Source of the DNA: Streptomyces sp. MspMP-M5
Lineage (GTDB): Bacteria > Actinomycetota > Actinomycetes > Streptomycetales > Streptomycetaceae
Length of the DNA stretch: 64,000 nt
Direction: 5' to 3'
Assembly: GCF_000373585.1 (NCBI RefSeq)
Contig: NZ_KB891951.1
Coordinates: 20,026-84,025, forward strand
This document shows positions 17,451 through 25,280 of the stretch, in pieces. How positions within the stretch are numbered: position 1 is the stretch's first letter; the number at the start of each line of letters is the position of its first letter. Under the pieces are notes generated by a model. That model saw only the letters and a list, made by a program, of their open reading frames with translations. It was not told where the DNA came from and did not search any database. The translations under genes and the position numbers were made by a program.

Positions 17451-18014
17451 TCAGGCGGGCTCGCGCAGCCGGGGAGCCGAGCCGGCGGCCGAGACCGGAC
17501 CGGCTGCCGGACCGCTCTCCGGGGCGTCCCCTGCCAGGCGCCCGGTCAGCTCACGCGCCCAGGCCGTCAGCCCGCCGATGTCCACGCCGTACGGCCCGGC
17601 AGCGGCATACGGGGCGATGGCCGCGGCACCCCGCTCCAGCAGCGCGGCGCCCCCCGCGGCATTGCCGCGCGCCGCATGGGTGAGCCCCACGGCGAGCTGC
17701 GCCAACCCCCGCCAGAGCGCACGTTCGGCCTCGGGGGCGGCCTTCCAGGCGTCCTCCAGCACCTCATGGGCATGGAAGGGCTTCCCGTCGTCCAGCAGCC
17801 GCTGCGCCTCCGCCAGCGTCTCGTCCGGTGTACGGGACACACCCTCGGGCTGCCGGGCGACCCCCGGGGAACCGTAGGGCAGCGGGCGGCCCAGCCCGTC
17901 GCGGGGGCGGGCGTTACGGGCCCGCCCCCGCGCGTCGCGGTCACGGGGGCGCGGCGCGGGGGCGCCGCCCTCCTCGTTCCGGGTGGGCTGTCGGGGGTCC
18001 TCCGGGGCATTCAC
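17451..18014 (-). CDS. DUF309 domain protein
   Basis: This 187-residue protein has a disordered, Arg/Pro-rich N-terminus of about 65 residues. A DUF309 helical domain follows, recognised by FHAHEVLEDAWKAAP and LWRGLAQLAVGLTHAARGN. The biochemical role of DUF309 proteins is unknown; they are small all-helical proteins. The C-terminal 25 residues are Ala/Pro-rich. It stands alone on the minus strand, convergent with the carboxypeptidase gene. Confidence 0.85.
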   Translation of the reverse strand: MNAPEDPRQPTRNEEGGAPAPRPRDRDARGRARNARPRDGLGRPLPYGSPGVARQPEGVSRTPDETLAEAQRLLDDGKPFHAHEVLEDAWKAAPEAERALWRGLAQLAVGLTHAARGNAAGGAALLERGAAAIAPYAAAGPYGVDIGGLTAWARELTGRLAGDAPESGPAAGPVSAAGSAPRLREPA

Positions 18015-18086
18015 CCTTCGATTGTGCGCCGTGGAACGGTGCCGCCGTCACAGCGGGGCTCCGGCAGGCCGCACACCGCCCCGCGC

Positions 18087-18103
18087 GGACTCGCTCATCT
18101 AGG
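18087..18103. repeat. Solo copy of the MITE terminal sequence
   Basis: GGACTCGCTCATCTAGG matches the right end of the MITE (14961-14977) at 16 of 17 positions, including the CTAG. The match stops there on both sides. The TAG within CTAG serves as the stop codon of the DUF427 gene. Confidence 0.45.
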
Positions 18104-18428
18104 CCAACTGCACCTCGTAGAAGCAGAAATGGTCCTTGATCTCCGCGACGCCGTCGTGCGGCTCGGGGTAGGCCCAGACCAGGTCCTCGGGGCCCTGTTC
18201 GAGTGACCAGTAGGAGGCGGTGCCCTTGAAGGGGCACACCGTATGGGTCGCGGAGGGCGTCAGCAGATCCGTGCGGACATCCTCCGGAGGCAGGTAGTAG
18301 CGCACCGGGCAACCGGTCTCGAAGAGCAGCAGCGGGCGCCGGCTCTCCGCGAGCACCTGCCCGTTCACCACGACCCGGACGTGCTCGGTGCCTGGCTTGA
18401 TCTCAATGCGATGGCCTTGCGTGGACAC
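18099..18428 (-). CDS. DUF427 domain protein
   Basis: This 109-residue single-domain protein of the DUF427 family, a small beta-rich fold of unknown function, has the signature VRVVVNGQVLAES, PVRYYLPPEDVR, TVCPFKGTASYW and WAYPEPHDGVAEIKDH. The GTG start at 18428 is supported by GGAG about 10 nt upstream. The stop codon lies in a short sequence shared with the end of the MITE at 14732-14976. Confidence 0.9.
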   Translation of the reverse strand: MSTQGHRIEIKPGTEHVRVVVNGQVLAESRRPLLLFETGCPVRYYLPPEDVRTDLLTPSATHTVCPFKGTASYWSLEQGPEDLVWAYPEPHDGVAEIKDHFCFYEVQLA

Positions 18429-18544
18429 AACCCTGATCTCCGTTCGCGAGTCGGTCGGTACATCCTCAGGGTCGCATCCGGGACGGGTTCAGGGAGATCC
18501 CTGACGCGGTCGCATCCCGCGATCCGCAGAGTGTGAGACATGAC

Positions 18545-19375
18545 CTACGACACGTTCTCAAGTGGGGTGAGGGCATGTTCGGTGAAGTGGCCGCAGGAGC
18601 GGAAGCCCAGCCGGCGGTAGAGGGGTTCGCCGTCCGCGGACGCCTGGAGGACGGCGATGCGGGTGCCCTCGGCGCGGGCCGTGTGCAGTGCGGCCAGGGT
18701 GAGGGCGGTGCCATAGCCGTGCCGGCGGTGTGCGGTCAGGGTGCAGATGTTGTAGATCCCGGCGACGCCGGCGTGGTGGAAGACCTCGGCCGAGGCGACC
18801 GGGTGGCCGGCGGCGTAGCCGACGAGATAGCGGGCCGGACTGCCGGGTGCGAGTGCCTGACGGGCGGCCCGGTCGTAGAAACGGCGGACGGTGTCGGCGG
18901 GCGGGTTCCAGTTCGCGCCGAGGACCGTGGCGTAGTGCGAGAGCTGTTCGGGGGTGGTCACCTGCCGGATGTCCAGGAGGTCGGGAGACGGGGAAGGGAG
19001 GGTGCCGTCGAGTTCGGCCCACATGGCCGTCTCGTGTGCGGACGGGGGAAGGCCGGCGTCGGCCAGCCGGGCGGTCAGGTCCGGCGGTGTCGAGGCGGGG
19101 CCGACCCACCAGGAGAAGGGGCGGCCGCTCCCGGCCACCGCCCGCACGGTCGCGGAGATCCGTGCCCCGGCGGTGGCGGGGGTGAAGCGGGCCGCGGCGA
19201 CGATGTTGAAGGTGTCGTCGGCAAGACCGCTGTCGGCGACGAGGAGGTCGCCGGCCTCCGTGACGGTCGCGTCTGCCAGGTTCCGGTGCAGATGGCAGGC
19301 GTGCTCGGCCAGGTTCCGTTCCATCCTGGCCGACAGCTCGCCTGCATCGGGGAGAGGAGTGTGCTCATGACGCAT
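18545..19375 (-). CDS. GNAT family N-acetyltransferase
   Basis: This 276-residue acetyltransferase has the GNAT fold in its C-terminal half. The acetyl-CoA-binding motif A reads TLTAHRRHGYGTALTLAAL, then VLQASADGEPLYRRLGF gives the beta5/alpha4 region. The N-terminal half is a degenerate, substrate-side domain. The acceptor substrate cannot be predicted. The ATG at 19375 is used; an ATG four codons later is possible. Confidence 0.87.
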   Translation of the reverse strand: MRHEHTPLPDAGELSARMERNLAEHACHLHRNLADATVTEAGDLLVADSGLADDTFNIVAAARFTPATAGARISATVRAVAGSGRPFSWWVGPASTPPDLTARLADAGLPPSAHETAMWAELDGTLPSPSPDLLDIRQVTTPEQLSHYATVLGANWNPPADTVRRFYDRAARQALAPGSPARYLVGYAAGHPVASAEVFHHAGVAGIYNICTLTAHRRHGYGTALTLAALHTARAEGTRIAVLQASADGEPLYRRLGFRSCGHFTEHALTPLENVS

Positions 19376-19434
19376 GGTTGCTGATCAGAACATGTCCGGG
19401 TCCGGGAGGCACGCCGGTTTCGGTGCGCGCGGCG

Positions 19435-19935
19435 TCAGTGTCGTGCGCGGCCGGGTCGGCTGCCGACGGGGCGAATGCCGTGGCCGGCCCAGTGCGGGGC
19501 CGGTGTGGTGAGGGCGGTGAGGCGGTCGCGGGTGGTGTCGGGGAACGGGGCGGCGCTTCCCTGACGCCGGTCGACGCGGAGGGTGAAGAGTTCCTCGGTC
19601 GCCACGGGATCGCCGCTGGGGTTGCCGGCGGGATCGCAGCGGTACATCTCGTGGAGGACGCGGAGTTTCTTGGCGGCCACGCCCAACACCGTGGTGTGGA
19701 CGGCCAGTTGGCTGCCTCGGGGGACCTGGTCGAGACAGCGGACGTGAGCCTTGACGGTGTAGAGCGAGCAGCCGGTGCGTGCGCGGTAGTCGGCGTCGAG
19801 GCCGGACGCGTCCATCAGGGCGTCGGTCGCGAAGCCGAAGACCAGGACGTAGTACGTCTCGCTGAGGTGGCCGTCGTAGTCGATCCAGTCCTCCTGGACG
19901 ACCTGACGAAAGAGGGGGAGGGGCGGGGGAGGGGG
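19435..19935 (-). pseudogene. Hotdog acyl-CoA thioesterase domain, out of frame with the upstream XRE domain
   Basis: About 160 residues of a 4HBT hotdog thioesterase are readable. The domain opens FRQVVQEDWIDYDGHLSETY, includes FGFATDALMD and RVLHEMYRCDPAG, and ends near VGSRPGRARH. No ATG, GTG or TTG stands at or near its N-terminal edge in this frame. It lies directly after the XRE domain in the -1 frame, across several C-runs of 4-5 nt (about 19914-19935). The simplest reading is one XRE-thioesterase gene (19435-20225) broken by a one-base deletion, or a sequencing error in the C-runs. Relatives act on acyl-CoA or betainyl-CoA esters. Confidence 0.7.
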
Positions 19936-20225
19936 CGGCCGCCTTCGGGGACGGTGGCCGGGCCGTGCTCGGGCGGTGCCGCGGGGCGTTCCGGGGCGCC
20001 GAGCAGCCAGCCGGTGTCCACCCCGCCGATGTCGGCGATCCGGACGATCTCGGCGAGCGCGGAGCGCCGGGTGCCGCCCAGTGACCGGGACAGCTTCGAG
20101 GGGTCCATCACGATCCGGCGGGCGAACTCCCGATGGCTGCAGCCGAGCCGCGTGATCACCTGCCGGACGCGCTCGGTGACGTCTCCGGCGTCGTCGGCGA
20201 TCCGGCCCCCGGGGTCTTCCTCCAT
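19815..20225 (-). CDS. XRE family HTH domain protein, probably frameshifted
   Basis: The first 90 residues or so form an XRE-type helix-turn-helix domain: VRQVITRLGCSHREFARRI, then PSKLSRSLGGTRRSALAEIV and ADIGGVDTGWLLGAPE. After a Pro-rich linker the frame runs as Ser/Arg-rich nonsense through the thioesterase domain and stops at 19815. The ATG at 20225 is the first start in frame and lacks a strong Shine-Dalgarno. With one base restored in the C-rich linker the product would be a 263-residue XRE-thioesterase fusion. Upstream 20226-20438 shows no gene. Confidence 0.65.
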   Translation of the reverse strand: MEEDPGGRIADDAGDVTERVRQVITRLGCSHREFARRIVMDPSKLSRSLGGTRRSALAEIVRIADIGGVDTGWLLGAPERPAAPPEHGPATVPEGGRPLPRPSPSFVRSSRRTGSTTTATSARRTTSWSSASRPTP

Positions 20226-20438
20226 GGCCGGGGACGCTGACAGGGCGAGAACATCGCAATGGTTCGGGTAGGGGTTGTCGGAGAAATAAGCAGCTCTGTG
20301 GCGGTGCGGAGGGTGATGTTGAGGTAATGCTGATGCGGGAGTCAGTGGCGTGGCGGGTGGGGAGCGGGTGGGGTGACAGGTGGGGTGGTGGGCGGGGCGG
20401 CGGACGGCGTGGCGGAAGCGGCGCACGGCTGCATCCTG

Positions 20439-20468
20439 AAATCTCTGGAAATCTCTGGAAATCTCTGG
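20439..20468. repeat. Three perfect 10-bp tandem repeats
   Basis: AAATCTCTGG occurs three times head to tail (20439-20448, 20449-20458, 20459-20468). The period is one helical turn, so each copy faces the same side of the DNA. The array ends 20 nt before the first start codon of the phosphatase gene, and its AT content is unusual for the region. It may be an operator or activator-binding array. Confidence 0.75.
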
Positions 20469-20488
20469 ACGAGCCGCAACAAGGATGA

Positions 20489-22570
20489 ATGTGGCAAAGT
20501 GACGGCATGGCTGACCGGGGAGCGCAGCGGCCCACCGTGTCGGTGCCGGACGACTGGCCCGCCCACCCGGACCTGACCCTGGCGCTCAACGGCATGGGCG
20601 GCTTCGACTGGGACCTCGACAGCGGGCTGATGCATCTGGATCCGCCCGCGCTGGAGGTTTTCGACCTCCGGCCGTCCGAGTACGACGACCGGCCGGAGAG
20701 CCTCGGCTGCCGGGTGCCCGGCTACGAGGCGGCCCGGCTCGACGCCCTGGTGGCCCGCGCCCTCAAGGACGGCAGCCATTCCTACGGCGCCTACTTCCGG
20801 GTCCGGCTCCGGGACGGCGCGCTGCGCTGGACGCACGCCCAGGGCAGCATCCGCCGCGACCCCACCGGCCGGCCCCGCCGCATCATCGGCGTGGTCCGGG
20901 ACGCCACCGACGAGTACGCCCAGGCCGCCGAGCGGCTCGCGGTCACCGAGGAGCGCCGCCGGCACACCAGCATCGTCGAGCGCACCACCGCCGCCCTGGC
21001 GCACGCCCGCACGGTCGGCGAGGTGATCGGCGTCCTCGCCGACGAGCAGGGGCTGAGCCGGCTGGGCGCCGAGAACATCATCCTGGGCCTGGTCGAGGCC
21101 GGCCGGATCCGGCTGGTCTCCGAGGGCCGGGCGGGCAGCTTCGTCCCGGACCTGGAGTACACCAGGGTCGGCGACGAGTTCCCGATGAGCGAGGTGGTGC
21201 GGACCCTCACCCCGCGGTTCGTGCACAGCCGTGAGGAGTTCCGCACCCACTACCCGCGGCTGTGGCCGGCCGTCGAGCCGCTCAACGTCAGCTCCGGCGC
21301 GTATCTGCCGCTGATCGCCCAGGGCCGCCCGATCGGCGTGATCGGGCTGTTCTTCGAGCGCGAGAGCGACTTCCGGGACCAGGAGCGCAATGTGCTGGTC
21401 GCGCTGGGCAGCAGCATCGCGCAGAGCCTGGCCCGGGCGATGCTCTACGACCAGGAGCACGAGATCGCCGCCGGCCTCCAGCAGGCGATGCTGCCGCGCC
21501 GCATCCCTGGCTTCCCCGAGGCGCAGATCGCGGTCCGCTACCGCTCGGCCCGGATGGGCCGGCACATCGGCGGCGACTGGTACGACGTGATCCCGCTGCC
21601 GGACGGCCGGGTCGCCGCGGTCATCGGCGATGTCCAGGGCCACGACACCCAGGCCGCCGCCCTCATGGGGCAGCTGCGGATCGTGCTGCGCGCCTACGCC
21701 GCGGAGGGGCACGCACCGGCCACCGTGATGGCCCGGGCCTCGGCGTTCCTCAACGAACTGGACAGCGACCGCTTCGCCACCTGCACCTACGTCGACGCCG
21801 ACCTGAGCACCGGCGCCGCCCGTTTCGTCCGGGCCGGCCATCTCGACCCCATGGTGCGGCACGCCGAGGGCATCTGCCGCCGGCTCCCGGTGGCCGGCGG
21901 GCTGCCGCTCGGCCTCTCCTCCGAGTTCCGGCTGCTGGACTACCCCGTCACCACCGTCCACCTGGCCCCCGGCGACACCCTGGTGCTGTGTACGGACGGC
22001 CTGGTGGAGGAACCGGGGGGCGATCTGGACGCCGGACTGCGGCAGCTGGCCCGGGAGGTCCGGGACGGCCCGCAGGACGTCCAGCAACTGGCCGACCGGC
22101 TCTGCGAGTCGGCGGACGGCCGGCCGGGCGAGGACGACATGGCGCTGCTCCTGCTGCGCCGGCTCGGTCCGCCCGAGCACGACACGGTCGGCCGCTTCCG
22201 GCAGCACGTCGCCCCGGCCGATCCCGCGGGGCTCGCCACCGCCCGGCACATGATCCGCGCCGCGGTCCGCGCCTGGGGCTCCGGCGAGCGCACCGAGGAG
22301 ATCGAGCTGGTCGCCGACGAGTTGATCACCAACGCCCTGCTGCACACCGACGGCGAGGCGGTGGTCACCGTCCGGATGCCGCACGGCGCCGAACGGCGGC
22401 TGCGGGTGGAGGTCGAGGACGGCTCCAGCAGCCTGCCGCGCCGCCGCGAACCAGGCGAGGCCGGCGTCTCCGGCCGGGGCCTGCTGCTCGTCGACCGGCT
22501 TGCTGATGTGTGGGGGGTGGAACCGCGCGGCGGCGGAAAGTGCGTATGGTGCGAGTTCAACTGCCCCTGA
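20489..22570 (+). CDS. PAS-GAF-PP2C phosphatase with C-terminal HATPase domain
   Basis: This 693-residue signalling protein combines a PAS domain (about 30-150), a GAF domain (about 165-330), a SpoIIE-like PP2C phosphatase (about 350-560) and an anti-sigma-type HATPase_c domain (about 575-690). PP2C metal ligands are seen in GGDWYDVIPL, IGDVQGHDT, LCTDGLVEEP and GEDDMALLLL. The kinase domain has VADELITNALLHT and GRGLLLVDRLADVWG. Such proteins dephosphorylate anti-anti-sigma factors and can also act as anti-sigma kinases. Start ATG 20489 (AAGGA just upstream) or ATG 20507. A closely similar paralogue lies at 28837-30984. Confidence 0.9.
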   Translation: MWQSDGMADRGAQRPTVSVPDDWPAHPDLTLALNGMGGFDWDLDSGLMHLDPPALEVFDLRPSEYDDRPESLGCRVPGYEAARLDALVARALKDGSHSYGAYFRVRLRDGALRWTHAQGSIRRDPTGRPRRIIGVVRDATDEYAQAAERLAVTEERRRHTSIVERTTAALAHARTVGEVIGVLADEQGLSRLGAENIILGLVEAGRIRLVSEGRAGSFVPDLEYTRVGDEFPMSEVVRTLTPRFVHSREEFRTHYPRLWPAVEPLNVSSGAYLPLIAQGRPIGVIGLFFERESDFRDQERNVLVALGSSIAQSLARAMLYDQEHEIAAGLQQAMLPRRIPGFPEAQIAVRYRSARMGRHIGGDWYDVIPLPDGRVAAVIGDVQGHDTQAAALMGQLRIVLRAYAAEGHAPATVMARASAFLNELDSDRFATCTYVDADLSTGAARFVRAGHLDPMVRHAEGICRRLPVAGGLPLGLSSEFRLLDYPVTTVHLAPGDTLVLCTDGLVEEPGGDLDAGLRQLAREVRDGPQDVQQLADRLCESADGRPGEDDMALLLLRRLGPPEHDTVGRFRQHVAPADPAGLATARHMIRAAVRAWGSGERTEEIELVADELITNALLHTDGEAVVTVRMPHGAERRLRVEVEDGSSSLPRRREPGEAGVSGRGLLLVDRLADVWGVEPRGGGKCVWCEFNCP

Positions 22571-22646
22571 CCGGGAAGGCCCTGGCCCGACCGGCGCAGC
22601 GGGTACGGGCGCCGAGGGATCGGCACGGCCACGTGAGGACTGCACT

Positions 22647-24029
22647 ATGGGATCGCGGGCGGAACAGCGCGAGAGCGCCCGCCAGTCGGCGGCGCGACTT
22701 GACGCGGAGGGGGTCGGCAATGTCGCGCTGACCTGGGTGGACAACGCGGGCATCAGCCGCGTCAAGGCGGTGCCGACGCAGCGGCTGGCGGACGCCGCGG
22801 CACGGGGCGTCGGCATGTCGCCGGTGTTCGACGTCTTCACCTCCGCCGACGGCATCACCGCCTCCGACCACCTCGGCGGGCCCGACGGCGATCTGCGGCT
22901 CTTCCCCGACCTGGACCGGCTCACCGCCCTTGCCGCGCAGCCGGGTTGGGCCTGGGCGCCGGCCGACCGCTACGACCAGCTGGGCCGGCCGCACCCGGCC
23001 TGCCAGCGGCTGTTCGCCCGCCGGATGGCCGACCGGGCGGCGGCCGCGGGCCTGGAGCTGCGGATGGGCTTCGAGACGGAGTGGGTGGTCGCCCGCGTCC
23101 CGCAGGGCCCCGCCGACGCCGGGGAGCTGGACTACCCCACCACCGCCCCCGCCTACGGCATGGCCCGGGTCGTGGCACTCTCCGACTACCTCCGCGACGT
23201 CACCGAGGCCCTCACCGTCCAGGGCGTCGAGGTGCTCCAGCTCCATCCCGAGTACGCGCCCGGCCAGTTCGAGGTCAGCACCGCGCCCGCCGACCCGGTG
23301 CGCGCCGCCGACGACGTCGTCCTGGTCCGCGAGACGATCCGCGCGGTCTCCGCCCGGCACGGGCTGCGCGCCTCCTTCGCCCCGTCCGTCGTCGCCGGCG
23401 AGGTCGGCAACGGCTGCCATCTGCACCTCGGCCTCTACCGCGACGGGACGAGCCTGCACCGGGCCGCCGGCGCCGACTGGTCCCTGGCGCCGGACGCCAG
23501 GGCGTTCCTCGCCGGCGTGCTGGACGCCCTGCCCGCCCTGCTCGCCATCGGCTGCCCCTCGCCCGCCAGTTACCTGCGGCTGCTGCCCTCCCACTGGGCC
23601 GGGGTCTACCAGTGCTGGGGCGTGGAGAACCGCGAGGCCGCGCTCCGGCTGGTGGTCGGCGCCCCCGACGAGCCCGACGGCGGGCACGCCGAGGTCAAGC
23701 CCTTCGACGCCGCCGCCAACCCCTATCTCGCGGTCGGCACGGTGATCGCCGCCGGGCTGCACGGCATCGACACCGCGGCCCGCCTGCCCGCCCCGCAGAC
23801 CGGCGACCCCGGTGTCCTCGGCGTCCGCGAGCGCGCCCGGCGCGGCATCGTCCGGCTGCCCGCCACCCTCACCGAGGCCGCCGACCGGTTCGAGAAGTCG
23901 GCCCCGCTGCGCGAGGCGCTCGGCGAGGTGCTGCACGGCGCGGTGCTCGCGGTCCGGCGGGCCGAGGAGGCCCACTTCGCCGCGTACGAGCCGGCGGAGA
24001 TCGCCGCCGCCACCCGCTGGTGCTGGTGA
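22647..24029 (+). CDS. Glutamine synthetase-like gamma-glutamyl ligase
   Basis: This 460-residue protein of the glutamine synthetase fold is probably a gamma-glutamyl-amine ligase rather than a true GlnA. Active-site segments are present in altered form: GFETEW (metal Glu), HPEYAPGQFEVS, GNGCHLHLGLY (in place of GSGMHVHQS) and CWGVENREAALRL (in place of NRSAAIRIP). The adenylylation Tyr loop is absent. It is translationally coupled to the amidohydrolase (TGATG at 24027-24031). GS plus amidohydrolase is the two-domain layout of fungal FluG, here as two genes. Related Streptomyces enzymes glutamylate polyamines or ethanolamine; the amine used here is unknown. Confidence 0.85.
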   Translation: MGSRAEQRESARQSAARLDAEGVGNVALTWVDNAGISRVKAVPTQRLADAAARGVGMSPVFDVFTSADGITASDHLGGPDGDLRLFPDLDRLTALAAQPGWAWAPADRYDQLGRPHPACQRLFARRMADRAAAAGLELRMGFETEWVVARVPQGPADAGELDYPTTAPAYGMARVVALSDYLRDVTEALTVQGVEVLQLHPEYAPGQFEVSTAPADPVRAADDVVLVRETIRAVSARHGLRASFAPSVVAGEVGNGCHLHLGLYRDGTSLHRAAGADWSLAPDARAFLAGVLDALPALLAIGCPSPASYLRLLPSHWAGVYQCWGVENREAALRLVVGAPDEPDGGHAEVKPFDAAANPYLAVGTVIAAGLHGIDTAARLPAPQTGDPGVLGVRERARRGIVRLPATLTEAADRFEKSAPLREALGEVLHGAVLAVRRAEEAHFAAYEPAEIAAATRWCW

Positions 24030-25222
24030 TGGCCGCGGACGCCCCGGGGCCCGGCGCCCCCGACGTGCTGCACGGACTCCCGCCCCTGGTGGACCACCAC
24101 TGCCACGGGGTGCTCCGCCACGAACCGGACCCGGGGACGTTCGCCGCCTTCCTCACCGAGTCGGACCGGCCGCCCGCGGCGGGCACCACGTTCCTCGACA
24201 CGCAGACCGGCTTCGCGGTCCGCCGCTGGTGCCCGCCGCTGCTCGACCTGCCCGCGCACTGCCCGCCCGAGCACTATCTGGCCCGCCGCCGCGAACTGGG
24301 CCCGGACGAGACCCGGCGGCGGCTGCTCTCCGCCACCGGGATCGGCGCCTACCTCGTCGACACCGGCCTGCCCGGCGACCTGACCGGGCCGGCGGAGACG
24401 GCCGGCGCGGGCGGCGGCACCGGACACGAGGTGGTGCGGCTGGAGGCCCTGGCCGAGCGGACCGCGGCCGGACACCGCGGGCGCGGCGGCGGGGCCGTCA
24501 CCGCGGACGCCGCCGAGGAGTTCACCGACGCCCTGGACCGCGCCGTGCGCGCGGCGGCGCACACCGCGCCCGCCTTCAAGTCGGTGGCCGCCTACCGCCA
24601 CGGCCTCGCACTGGACCCCCGGCAGCCCGGCCCGGACGCGGTGCGCGCCGCCGCCCGCGACTGGCTCGCCGCGGGCGCGCCCCGCCTCGCCGACCCCGTC
24701 CTGCTGCGCCACCTCATCTGGCGGGCCGTCGCCACCGGCCGCCCGCTCCAACTCCACACCGGCTTCGGCGACCCCGACCTGCGGCTGGACCACGCCGATC
24801 CGGCGCTGCTCACCGACCTCGTCCGGGCCACCGCGGACACCGGCACCGACCTGGTGCTGCTGCACTGCTACCCGTACCACCGGCAGGCCGCCTACCTCGC
24901 CGGGGTCTTCCCGCACGTCTACGCCGACGTCGGGCTGACGCTCACGCACGTCGGCCCGCGGGCGCCCGCGGTGCTCGCCGAGTTCCTGGAGCTGGCGCCG
25001 TTCGGCAAGCTGCTGTTCTCCACCGACGCCTACGGGCTGCCGGAGCTGTACGTGGTGGGCAGCGCGCTGTTCCGGGCGGCGCTGGGGGAGGTGCTGGGCG
25101 GGTGGACGGCGTCCGGGGCGTGGTCGGAGGCGGACGCCCGGCGGGTCGCGGCGATGCTGGCGGCGGACAACGCACGGCGGGTGTACGGACTGGACGGCGA
25201 CGGCGGGGAGGGCGGTCGGTAA
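24029..25222 (+). CDS. Amidohydrolase partner of the GS-like ligase (FluG N-terminal-like)
   Basis: This 397-residue metal-dependent hydrolase is of the amidohydrolase_2 type. Metal and active-site segments are VDHHCHGVLR near residue 20, FKSVAAYRHG, PLQLHTGFGDPD, LVLLHCYPYH and LLFSTDAYGLPELY. The ATG shares one base with the stop of the GS-like gene, implying 1:1 production and probably a complex or consecutive steps. In FluG the two activities are in one chain. A likely job is hydrolysis or release of a gamma-glutamyl amide or related amidine (inference). Confidence 0.86.
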   Translation: MAADAPGPGAPDVLHGLPPLVDHHCHGVLRHEPDPGTFAAFLTESDRPPAAGTTFLDTQTGFAVRRWCPPLLDLPAHCPPEHYLARRRELGPDETRRRLLSATGIGAYLVDTGLPGDLTGPAETAGAGGGTGHEVVRLEALAERTAAGHRGRGGGAVTADAAEEFTDALDRAVRAAAHTAPAFKSVAAYRHGLALDPRQPGPDAVRAAARDWLAAGAPRLADPVLLRHLIWRAVATGRPLQLHTGFGDPDLRLDHADPALLTDLVRATADTGTDLVLLHCYPYHRQAAYLAGVFPHVYADVGLTLTHVGPRAPAVLAEFLELAPFGKLLFSTDAYGLPELYVVGSALFRAALGEVLGGWTASGAWSEADARRVAAMLAADNARRVYGLDGDGGEGGR

Positions 25223-25280
25223 GGGGCGCTCGCGCCATGCGCCTATTCCATCGCGGCCGGGCGGCGTGGTTTACTGCCGC

